Origin: Strigamia acuminata
Taxonomy: Eukaryota; Arthropoda; Chilopoda; Geophilomorpha; Linotaeniidae
Assembly: GCA_949358305.1 (NCBI GenBank)
Contig: OX442315.1
Coordinates: 6,287,875 to 6,351,874, forward strand
Direction: 5' to 3'
Length of the DNA: 64,000 nucleotides
Positions within the stretch are counted from its first letter, which is position 1. Each line of letters opens with the position of its first letter. The position numbers and the translations under genes are program-made. Of the stretch, positions 21,820 to 34,500 are shown piece after piece. The notes under the pieces are model-generated. The model made no database searches. It saw only the letters and a list, made by a program, of their open reading frames with translations, and was not told the origin of the DNA.

Positions 21820-22563
21820 CATTACGTAATAAAAATAATAATTTTTGTCACCAGATGGCAGCTGCCTGCAGTCATAAATCAGTAGTCATTCCAGGTAGTC
21901 CAACAGTAAACCATTTGACTCATAGTTTTACAAATAGGAAACGTCGGCACCAACAATCAGGACAAACATTAGAAAATTTGCAGATTTCAACTTTAATGCT
22001 CATATTACTCACACGGGACAAATTCTTTGATTTTTTTTGTTTAATATTATTATTTTTTTTTACAAGTTCAGTACAAAATGACTGCATTACACGTGAAAAT
22101 ACAATCCAAGAATTAAAAAGTAATGAAAAAAAGAGAAAAACAAAAAATTGCACACAAAAGCTATGTATAAACTGAATGCTAAGTACAAATTTTCAAAAAA
22201 ATTAAAAAATAAAAACCATACACTTTGATCATTACGAATGGTAAAAATCATCTACTAGTATTGTAAACATTAAAAGGCAGTGGTGATGGCATCGAAATGT
22301 TTTGGCACTTGATATTTCAGTAATCAGTACAGTACAGTTTATACAATAAATCAATTAAATAAACCAACTAGAATAAGACAACACTTAAACTCGGTTGTCT
22401 CGAATTAAATGGCAGTATCAAAGCTTTAAGCCAAACGCTGTAAAATGGCACGAAACCCGTCCAAAATTAAACCGGCTCCCAGCCAATTTAGGACCAGAAA
22501 GATTCAAGATATTTGATAAAAGAGATAGAGAAAGAGATAGAAGCTGTTGGCAAACAAGATCAT

Positions 22564-25500
22564 TTAAGACGGTCCTTTGGTGTCTGATGTTATTTGAGGA
22601 TACGGCTGCTGGTAATTGCACATCTCGCAATATCCGGCCGGTCCTTGCGGTCCGGGAGCGCCTCGAACGCCGGAAAGTCCACGTTGACCCGTAGGTCCGC
22701 GCTCGCCAGAACGTCCTTGGAGGCCTTGACCAGGAGGGCCAGGTGGACCTTCAAAACCAAAGAACCAGATTATTGCCAAGGTCATTTCCCACTATTCCGT
22801 GCGCAGCATGGCCAGTTGATTGTCTATTGGCTGCCTGCTAGCCTGGATATGTGGCTTTTTTTGCTTCTTGGTGCGAACGCTCTAGCCTGAACTTTTTAAG
22901 CCAATAGCAGGCCAGAACCAGATTTAAACTTTGGACTAGCCCAAACTTTCTGGTGCGAACAAGGTATTAAACGCATGTGCAGAATGTGATGGACAGTTTG
23001 AATTTGAAATCAAGATATCGAGCATGAGCTTAATCATAATACAATTTAAGATCAAAAACTTCTTTTCACATACCTGGTAAACCCCTCATTCCCATAGGTC
23101 CTTCCATGCCAACGCCTTCCAGTCCTCGATCGCCCTTTTCACCGCGTTCTCCTTTCGTACCCATGGAACCAGGCGGTCCGGGATGTCCGGGCATTCCAAC
23201 AAATCCTCTTTCTCCAGGTAAGCCTTGCGGTCCGGGATCCCCTGATTGACCACAAACATTTCTTAGACTCATCATCAACAACATCATTGGGTTAAATAAA
23301 AAAAAATTGCCCAATCAGACAGACAGTGGCATTAAAGACAGAAGAAAAACACAAAAAGCCGTAGGTTAGATTAGATCAAAGAAGAGTCAGAAGACATAGA
23401 CAAAGGTGCCTGCTTATGCTACCTGGAATGCCTTGGATTCCCGGTGGGCCGTAGGGGCCCGGCCGACCGTGGCCGGGGTGCCCCGGAGGCCCTCGCAGCT
23501 TGTCGGTCAATTCATCCATCCTATCTGCATTCAAAAAGGTGGACAACACATCAACACGGGAGGCAATTCTATTCAATCAACAAACGCTTATCCTAGAGCA
23601 AGCGCTATGTCACCCGCAAAACAAAAGGGAAAATGCAAATGACTGTAGAAACAAGACTCATTAGAAGCAGGTTACTTGTCGTCGTGGGCACATGCGACAG
23701 TAAAAGATTTTGGTTTGCGATACCTTGGGGTCCTTGAGGGCCAGGAGGGCCAGGCCGCCCTTGCTTCCCTACTCCGGGCGGCCCTGGTGGACCCTGCAAA
23801 TTGGCTGCCAATTCTGATAATTGAGCTGTGTACAGGAAATATCCGCAAGGATAAGACAGGTTTGCAATGGTTAAAGCACTAGAGATGTTGCAATGGCATG
23901 CCTCCACTGGGAAAAGCCTAAGACAAATTCTGCATCCGGTGGTTAGAAAAAGTGCTGGACAGGCCCGGCGGGCAACCGGGAACCGATGACCCGTACCTGG
24001 CCCACCATAGCCTGTCCCTGTGGCCCGACCCATCTAGATTTCCCGGTACTAAATTTGTACCCAGTCCAGCCTTAGTTAGAAAAGAATGAACCATCGATGC
24101 ATTTGTCCTTTTAAGTCAAAGTAGTCCTTTAACCAATACCGGTACAGTGAAACCTAGTTAAAACAAATTTTTGTTATAACCAACCAATTTCTCGGGTCCT
24201 TTGAGATTCGTTATAACGAGGTTCGACGGTATTGGCATCAGTATTGGGATTTTTTGTTACCGGCATCGGTTCCAATATTTTTTTAGGCAGTGGCTACGTT
24301 CATGTCCGACGTGAACGTATTACACGAACGTATTATTTTCATGACACGCTGTGATTGGCAGAGACCCATTGATGTCCATTCGTTTCCTCGACGTAAGTTT
24401 TTTCAAATTTGATGTTCTCGAGGTTTTGGCTTCTCTTTTTCTTACAAGGGGGATCATAGACCCCCCCTTGACCCCCCAGACCTAACCTTATCCGTTTGTA
24501 GCAAAGTCGACGAAATAAGGATTTTCATCAATGTATTTCAATGCATCTCTCAACCAATCACAGCGCGTCATGAAAATAATACGTTCACGTCGGACATGAA
24601 TGTAGCCACTTTTTACGTTTGTTTATTTCGTCACCTATCATTTCACCACCATTTTTGAAACAAAGTGCTTGATTTGTAGTTGGATTTGTTTCACTCACTT
24701 TCTTTCACTTTGCATGTGCCAGTTAAGGTGGAGCAAGCACAAACTGAGCAGGCGATTTGCCTTCCTGCATTAAAAATTGCATTAGAAGCCCAAGGTGACC
24801 AAAGCAATGAAATGATTGGTGACAAAATGACCCAACTTCCATAAGTGGGCACAATCTGACTTGTTTGGATCTATAGCACAGATGAGTTCTTTGGACATCA
24901 GCACCAGTGGAAACATGGCATTATAAGCAATATTTTTGAAAATGTGACATTTGTCAAATTTTAAGCCAAATTCCTTAAAAACATAATTATTGAGTTGACC
25001 TCTAAGAACAGCTGCACAAATTTCTCTCATTTCTTCCTCAGAAAAACCACGACCCTAAAAATAAAAACAATTGTCAACATTCCTTCAATACAAAGAGAAA
25101 AGTCCAACCAGAATCAATGACCAAATTATACCAATAAACTCATTTTAAGAGATTTAGATCACGGAATCTGGGAGCACTTTCCCTTATAAATACAGCGAAG
25201 ATGTTCCTTACAGGTGAACCAGTTAATCCAGGCATTCCTGGTTGACCCCTCAAACCAGGCGGTCCGGGTGGTCCAGATGGTCCCGTTTGACCTGGAATAC
25301 CGGCAGGTCCAGCCATCCCATGAGATCCCCTCTCACCACTAGCACCCCTCTCTCCTGGAAGACCTGGAGGTCCCGAAGGTCCCATTGCTCCAGGAGATCC
25401 AGGACGTCCCCAGTCAACCTCTGTTATCACATTTGAAGTGGCATCTTCATATTTTGGTCCCGGTGGTCCCGGCGGTCCAGGTGGACCGGATGGTCCTTGC

Positions 25501-28500
25501 CTGCCTTCTAAGCCGGGTAACCCCGGAGGTCCTGATTGTCCGATAGATCCTTGCGATCCCTAGATTACAATTGTTTTAAACCACCAAAACACAAAATTCA
25601 ACAACAAATATTTACCACCGGACCTGGCGCTCCTCTAGGGCCCATCGGTCCAGCCTGTGCTCTTTCACCTTGATTGCCTTTTGGACCGGGCTTACCCACA
25701 ATTCCCATTTGACCTGGTGCTCCAGTTTTACCCTCAGGTCCTTCAGGACCCCTCGAACCCATATCTCCTTTTGATCCTCGTGGACCCTAGTATAGATCCT
25801 GATTAATCAGTTATCAGTTATTTGTATTCCACATCTTTACCGTATCCCCCTCCAGACCCTGTTCGCCGGGAAGTCCCGATTGTCCCTAAAACAAGGAATA
25901 TTTAAAATAAATTCAATATATTGCAGTCAGATAACTCTACAGGAGGTCCTGCAGGTCCTGCAGGTCCAGCTGGTCCGCTCAATCCCCTTTCTCCTTTAGC
26001 TCCTTCCAATCCTGGTTCTCCTGGTGTACCAGCTTCTCCTGGGGCTCCCTAAGTTCATTCAAATTAGTACAAATATTCAAAATCTAGAATTCACTTGTTC
26101 CTACTGGATCTCCAGCTTGGGCAGCAGTACCAGCAATACCAGGTGCTCCTTTTTCACCAGTAGCTCCTTTCAAACCTATCGCTCCGAGAGCTCCTGGAGG
26201 CCCAGCAGGTCCCTGAACATAAATCATAAAGACTTTTATAGCAGAAAGTAGCATTGGCTTAGATATCAAATCTACTTACAGGAAGTCCTTGCAGTCCAGG
26301 TGGTCCAACCAATCCCGTAGTCCCAGCAAAACCCCGTTCGCCTTTAGATCCGGGTGAGCCGGGAGGTCCACTATCACCCTAATGATAACAATGTTTTTTA
26401 AACGCTCAACAAGCTATATACACAATTATATTTTCATCTTACTGTTTGTCCATCTCGGCCAGATGTTCCAGGGTCACCTTTTCCACCTTTCGAGCCCCTA
26501 GATCCTGCTTCTCCGGCCGTTCCTCTTTCGCCGGTTGATCCTCTTTCACCTTTTTCACCCGGTTCTCCTGGCTCTCCAGAAATTCCTTGTGGTCCTGGAA
26601 GTCCCTATAGTTATAATAGTAATTTCATTGTTAGGACAAAGCTGTAATTCATTTCAAATCATCTTACAGGTCTTGATTCACCGTCTGAGCCTGCCCCCGG
26701 CAATCCGGGTGGACCGGCAGGGCCAACAAGACCCACAGGTCCTCGATTACCACGTTCACCCTAAAGAGCAAAAACCAAATCAATAAAACTCAAAACGCCT
26801 AACAAACAAAGACTGCAAACCTTTTCACCCACGGAACCACGTTCGCCGACAGCACCCCTCGAACCCTTTTCGCCGTCGAGTCCAGGAAATCCCATCGGAC
26901 CTCGCTCCCCGAATGTCCCCATGGGACCGATGGGACCTGGAGGTCCAGGTGGTCCAATAACTACTTCCTTGTCCGTCTGAAATAGTGGATAAATGCAGAA
27001 GAAACAAATCGACAAATTCAACGTTCAAAAGCCATACCGTTGTGATTTCGCCGGGCGGTCCCGGAAGTCCTCTGGGCCCAGGATCACCCTTTACACCCTA
27101 GAAACGTCAAATGATGAGACGAATAATTGGTCTGAGCTGAAATGAATAAAAACCCACCTAACAAATAACTCACAGGTAAGCCAATCCCACCTGGATCCCC
27201 TCTTTCACCACGAAGTCCCTAACAACGACAACAACACAATTTTAACATAAAAGTATATTCAAATGTAACTTTTACTACTTACTTGTAATCCAAGCAGTCC
27301 ATCTTGTCCTGGCTCTCCCTTCAGACCTATTGGACCCTAATAAACCAGGATTATATTAACCCAACTTCAATCACATTCTTATACAGGGTACGGCAGAGCA
27401 AGTTATCACTATTAGTAATACAATCGAACCTCGATATAACGAATAGTTATAAATGGCTTGGTTGGGTGGTCGTAAAACACCATGTTAAAAAATTTTGATA
27501 TAACGAACTTTTGCAAATGTGGGGTTTGCATCCACAAAATAAAAGAAACTCTGAATTGAAATCACATAATAGTAGATTGTCTGTGGCCCTAACATCGTCT
27601 TCTTTTCAATCCAATTAGCCACAGTCTTTTGGTAATAAAAAAAGTTTGATGTTCTTAAACTGTAGGCAGCAGAACACATTTATACTCCTCATTAATCTTT
27701 ATGTAAAGTAAGTTTGAGAATCACTTTCTGGTAGAAGCAGTCACGGTGTTTGAACATTCAAGAAATGGAGTAGGTTGTATATCATTCAAATAAGACATAA
27801 AAATTTCCGGTTTGTGATTAGCAAAAGCTGCTGAAAAATTGGAACTGGAAAATCCCGATGCCGAGTCTCTAAATATATTGCTTTTATGGTGTCATTGCAC
27901 TAAACGGTTCATGCTTTACAACAGTGGTTCGTAACCTTTTCGGAGTCCGGCACTCCTTAGATTCTCAAAATATTTTTTCGTTCCCGACGAAAAATATATT
28001 CAGTTTTTATACACCATAAACCATGAAAACTGTACATTCATTACTGAAAAAATGTGACCTAAGATGTTCTTTAATGCCTGGAGTGAAATGAAGGAATGTT
28101 TGGTTTGTTTATTTAGATAGAGTTGTGTGATTTCTGAGTATGGCTTTGTTGGTGTTTGTATCTGCTGTGAGTATTTCACATGTCGTGGCGCATTGGTTGT
28201 TTGAGTTTCCGTTCCCTACCCAATTGTTGCAGCTCGTCTGTGTTAATGCTGTGACCGCTTGGCCACCCTAGGGTGACCCGCATCACTGCCACACACAGCC
28301 CAGTGTCCATGGCCGTCTTTACACTTTTCAGCGTCCTGGGCTAATAAAACTCAGGTGCCCCTTGCCCAGCACTTTTCTGTGCCCGGCGCCCTTCTGTGCC
28401 CATTGAGACCCTGTGCCCGGCGCCTCTGGACTGCAGCCCCAATGGTAAAGGTGGGCCTGCCAGTGTCCCTAAGGTCATCCCTCCTTCGTTAATTTTAGAG

Positions 28501-31500
28501 AGTGCACATGTCCTTCATCTAGAATTTTGAACCTCTAATTTCAAATAAATCTTATGCCTAGTTCACACTTGAACCACTTTTGTAGTGATATCTTTATCTC
28601 GCACACCCTGTATCTACGGTAACTTACCTCTGGACCGGGCGCACCAATCCGTCCTTCGGGTCCTGGTAACCCAGACAAACCTCTATCTCCTCTAGCACCT
28701 GGGAAACCAGGAACACCTTGTTCACCAATGGGTCCTCGAAATCCGGGTTGGCCCTAATTTCAATAAACCCAATTACATACAGTTAATGGTGATATTTAAT
28801 AAAAGTCTTACCGTGCTTCCATTGAGACCAGGTGGACCTTGTGGACACACAACAGGACAACTGGGACCACTTGTAGGTGCAACCTTGAAGTGAATAATTC
28901 ATAGAATTTAACTTGGTATTGAAACCCTTTACTGCGACTGGAACTTACCGTTGTTATGATAGGTGGAGCTGGTGGAATTTCATCGCAAAGTTCTCGCTCG
29001 GGCCTTGTAGGGTCACAACTCATGTGCATCCATTGTAAATCCATCTAAGTTAACAAATAATCAATGGCGTCTTAGAATCAAAGAAATAAAGTACTCCCTC
29101 TGTCCCAAATTATGGTATACATTTCAAGTTGATTTGATTTTTATTTACCTGAACTGTGGATCCTTTGTCGTACTTGGATAAAATAATCTCGCCGTTTACA
29201 TCAATTTGACTGCGCGGTTCCACCGGCAACGTCGCCACAAGCTGGCAATCAACATACAGCAGAACTCTATTTCTGAATATGCTTAGATCAAGTTTATGCC
29301 ACCGGTTGTCAAAAATCTGCAATTAAAAAAAAACAAAATTTAAATCTCATTGTAGAAATGTCAATCCATAATTCAAATTATCAAGAACAATCAGTGGGTG
29401 TTGCCACAATCAAATGGTGCAACAGTAGCTGCAATTCACTCATTATGACTAACAACAGCCATAAAGAAAATCAAGGTTGCCATCAAGACAATAACCTTGT
29501 TTAAAAACCAAAAGAAAAAAAAAAACACATCAATAATGAGTATTATTTTTAAACAAATGAAGACCTATTGGTGATTCATGCTCCACTAGGCAGGAAAGGA
29601 GGAGCAGTGTGTTAGTGGTGCTCTGGAATTTCACCACAAGGTTAAACTGACCAGAATGTAGAATAGGAAGTAATAGTTATCCACCAAGGTTGCCATACCA
29701 TGCATAGACAAAACCACTAACCATGCTAATCTGCTCCATTCCAATGCTAATCAGACCACAATTTATGACCCAACCAAGTGTGAGAGAATAAAAAAAATGC
29801 TTGCAAATGATTTAAAACAAGTCATAATATCATCATTTTGGAATTAAACAAATCATATTTCATGTGTGATCTTCCTATAGGGTCAAAAGCTCAAAAACAT
29901 GAAATGCAAAAATTGGGCTTATCTCTTGTAAATTTTTCTTTAAAAAGAGCTTCAAAGACCACCCATACTGCATTCTTTTGCAACATCTCAAATCTCATCT
30001 CAGATCTTACTCCTACAGTCTGTGCATGACTGGTTTATGAGTGACTTGTAGACAAATAACAGCACATTTTATCGGCTATTATCAACCGCAGAAGTACCGG
30101 TGAATTCCACTCTTTTCGCTTAATGTTGCAATTAAAACAAACAATCCTATATTTAACCTTATTGACCTTCATTTGACCTTTTGTTTCAATTTTTGCTTCA
30201 ATCTCCATTGTTGACTAAACAATCAATAACAAAGATGTTGTGTTTTCATCGGTTAAAAAAAAGAGAACATCTTTGTTCATTCAGATTGTTGGCTCATTCT
30301 TATTCCAGAGAGTTGCCCTTTCAAGGTTGCTCATGATCATGTAAAGTGAGACATGTGAAACCAGCATGGAAGCTGCAAGACAAGCAGGTATAAAATTGGC
30401 TGAGTTATTATTATGCTTTTGTGTCAGCTTGGCAAAATTAGCCTTTTATGTAAGAAAATTGGATAAGATTTATCACGTGTTATTTAAATTTGCTGTTGAA
30501 AGCAAAGTAATGTGATAGAGGTTGTTTGCCTCACCCTGTACATCACATCACAGGACATGTTTAACCTGTTTTGCACTGTCAACCGTGGTGCTCTGCTTTG
30601 AAAGAGTTGAGATAAACTCCGCACCTTGTGACACAACTATCTCGTGGTCCGTTAGGTCAATTAGGGGCAAGTGAAGGCTCTAAGAGATGTCTTGAAAATG
30701 GCAACACATTTGCATTTGTAAAACATTCATATGATGCTCAGGTTGTTTGGAAATAAAGCAAACTGCTTTTAAAACAAAGGAAACTGCTTTTAAAACAATG
30801 TAAACTGCTTCTAAAATAATGTAAACTGCTTTTGAAACAATATAAACTGCTTTTAAAACAATATAAACTGCTTTTAAAATAATTTAAACTGCTTTTAAAA
30901 TAATGCAATGCTTTTGAAACAATGTAAATGCTTTTGAAACAATGGAAACTGTTTTTGGAACAATGGAAACTGCTTTTAAATAATAAAAATTGGATTTAAA
31001 ACAATGTATACTGCTTCTAAAATAATGTAAACTGCTTTTAAAACAATAAACTGCTTCTAAAATAATGTAAACTGTTTTCAAATCAATGTAAGCTGCTTTC
31101 AAAATAATGTAAACTGCTTTTAAAACAATGTAAACTACTTTTAAAATAATGCAATGCTTTTGGAACAATGAAAACTGCTTTTGGAACAATGGAAACTGCT
31201 TTTGGAACAATGGAAACTGCTTTTGCAACAATGGAAACTGCTTTTGCAACAATGGTAACTGCTTTTAAACAATGAAAATTGCATTCAAAACAATGAAAAT
31301 TGGTTTTTAAACAATGGAAACTGCTTTTGGAACAATGGTAACTGCTTTTAAACAATGAAAATTGAATTTAAAACAATAAAAATTGAATTTAAAACAATGA
31401 AAATTGAATTTAAAACAATAAAAATTGAATTTAAAACAATGAAAATTGGTTTTAAAACAATGGAAACTGATTTTAAAGCAGCAAAAAGAGAGATTTTTGA

Positions 31501-34500
31501 GTCAATATTTTCTTTTCTTACCTGTGCTTGTTGGAAGACCAGAGTCTGAGCATTTCCCTCATAATCCAGAAACAAAACATCGAGCAATTCCTTTCGTGGA
31601 TGAAATGTGATTGAAAACTGTGGCCGTCCTCTTGGTCCATTTATCCTGATCAGATGCCACGTATCCTTATTTCCATTTCTTTTACGAAAAGTGCAAACAA
31701 AAGAAAACTCTTCGGGCAAACCGCGGGGGAAAATATTTCTACCAAAACAAAAATAAAAACAAACAAATAAATATCCATTTAATGATTCAAATGATAAACA
31801 AAAAAACCAAAGCCCAAAAAAAAAAAAAAAAAAAACAATAATAACAATAGCCCATGTGAAAAGTATTGCAAACCGGAAGTCATCAACAACTAATGACTTC
31901 ATCACGCCTTTGGCCACCAAACGTTTGATCACTTAATCCCTTGATGACAATACCAAACAAGGAAATGTCAGACCTGCATATGAGAGACTTTCTTTTTTTT
32001 GGGTGGACCCAAACACGTGTTTTAAATATCAACCGGTTAATAAAAGAAAAGACTTTCCAAACCCCTTTGATACTCCCACTATATCCACGTGTACGCATGA
32101 CAAATCCTGTCAATGCCAATTTAATTTCAAAGGTCATAATGACACACCTCTTTTCTTTCACCCAAAATGCCAACCACAATCAGCAACTCTTCAGTCTTCA
32201 CCGACATTGTAATTGCGACCATTATGTTAGACTTTGACCGATATCGAAAATTTGAAGTATCGCCGATACCAATAATCGGCAAATTAAAATTGCGAGACAC
32301 AGTTGTTAAACATTTGTTGCAAATTGCTTTGGAATTATCAATTTCACATCCGATGAAATAATTCCAAACAATACTCGTTTTACGCGACAAAATCGGTTCG
32401 TTGTAATGAAAGTTCGTTATATCAAATTTTTTTAACATGGTGTTCTATGACCAACCAACCAATGGTTGAGAATAATTATATTTATATTTATATTTTTCCT
32501 CCTTGCGAAATCACGATGCCCTTCTGTTTGGATTTATAGTCACGGATTGTGACCCTAGGTAACACTAAAAGCAAAATATTTACATTGAGATGGATTGCAT
32601 GATGAATAGTTTGGTTTGCAATGAATAAATAAAATAAATAAATAAGAAATTATCCAAATACCTGGTAGGCAGCCTCACATCAGCAGTTTTTGATATCCGG
32701 TACGCTGTCTGCATTCTATTTGATCCTCTAACCCTTTTCACTCCGGCAAATTCCCTATCCAAAGCATCCAGATTGAACTTCCGAATAAAGTCAAAACCTA
32801 ATACAAAAACAGAATAGTAAACGATGAAATGTAAATAGCAACACCGTTAGATGAAGGCTATCGAGTGCTTAACGGTGCTAATCCCTTAGTCGATAAATTA
32901 AATTTATTTATTTATTTATTTATTAAACCAACGCACCATAAGGAGCAATTTCAAGGAGCCATTTTGGATCGTTTCCGCAAGGCTTTAACCTTTCAGCACC
33001 TTGTGCTGATATTTCTGCTTGCATTCAAGAAGAAATTATTATAGACTACCTAAACTGAGACACGGCCAGCAGGGAAGCTTCCTTGCACGTCGGCAAGGGG
33101 CATTGTGTTTTGCACTTCCATTTAATAAGTCTTTGTTTGGCTTGTATCTTTTACTTCAATGTAATTTTCTCATGACATAAATCATCTTCTATTTTGTTCA
33201 TCCCACTTGCAATCATCCTTGGAACATGATCCATCTGAATAGCAATTAATCTTTGTGGCTGCTTAATGATACATTGCCACACATTTGCTCATTTACTACT
33301 GTATTCAGCTCACCTGCTTGCAGTTGCCAATTTATTGTTTTGTGAGCATGAAGAGTCAATTTTTCATTTTCCAATTCCTTTTGTTGTCAGTGTAAACTAA
33401 CTTTTAATGGTTTAAAAAAAGTGTGGTTTCTTGACCTTTGGTTTTGATCCAGTGACTTGTCATCAATTACTGTTCCTACAATGCCCCAAAGTGGCTGAAA
33501 TTCACTTAGCATACACAATCAGTTTGTAAAAGCATTGTGGAATTAATAAGCTTTTGACCATGTCTTCCACAAGCCAAAAGGAAATTAATAGAAACCTCCC
33601 AGAGAAGCAGAACCAAAGCCACAACCAAATTGAGTGATTTCGCTTTGGGACAACCGCAAGCAACAAGTTTCCGACTGATTATTCACGCGTTTGCAACTGA
33701 ATACAGAAATGGTTAAAAGCTAATTTTGTGCCCATAAATTCTCCATTTGACACCATGGGTGTGAAAAGCAGGAAAATTAAGCGTTCAAGACAACCATAAC
33801 AATTATTCATTTTCCCTGCCTTCAACCGCTGTCGCTGTGAGTGGTCTCGCACCAACAGACAGCGACTACACAAAATCTTTAGACATAATAATGGGTAACG
33901 ACTCCACTCACGCGATAAACAATTTTAGACGTTTATTTTTTTGCGTGAAATTTGTCGTTACCGCTCCCTACGAATGTAAACTTGATGTTCCAAGTCTCCG
34001 TATAGGTACGCGCACTTTACATCCAAGTGTGTGTCCTTCCATCCTTTAAGGACCACGAGAAGACAGAAGAAAAAGCGTATTAAAACGAAATTGACAACAG
34101 GGCTAAAAACTTCATCGTATTGCGAGTAAACGGCAATTCAGACTGAAATATCTTATTGCTTTGTTATTTTGGTGGCGGATGTTTCAGCTGGAAGCATTAT
34201 ATCAATTGGAAGGTCAACCGGGATCTAATTTTATGGCAGCCATTTTGAATTTGGCTGTAAAAACCAAAACCAGTTGGTTTTGGAGTCACTGGTGGTGGTT
34301 AATGGTTGTTTCTAGCATCCATTAATGTTTTATATTGCCGATAGAGTTTGTCTAAAGTTGTACCGTACCTGGTAAATCGTCTTCGCCCGGCCTGACAACG
34401 GGACAAATGGCATTTCCATCAGGAAATTCATCCTCTAAAAATACATATAAAAAAAAAATATAAATAAATAAAGATAAATTGTCAGCTGTTGTGTTCCACC

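Larger units (their letters stand above)
20880..21900. repeat. Right arm of the inverted repeat around U2/TRAF
   Basis: Inverted, diverged copy of 15095-15480. The match is interrupted by two transposon insertions (21121-21500 and 21535-21819) absent from the left arm, so both jumped after the duplication. Sequence 21901-22563 shows no gene and may include the collagen 3' UTR. Confidence 0.8.

Noticed and set aside
24782-25030. 82-codon minus ORF running past the NC2 exon
   Set aside because: Only 25054-25000 fits. The donor at AGAG/GTCAAC puts the next exon in phase, and the remainder is intron.
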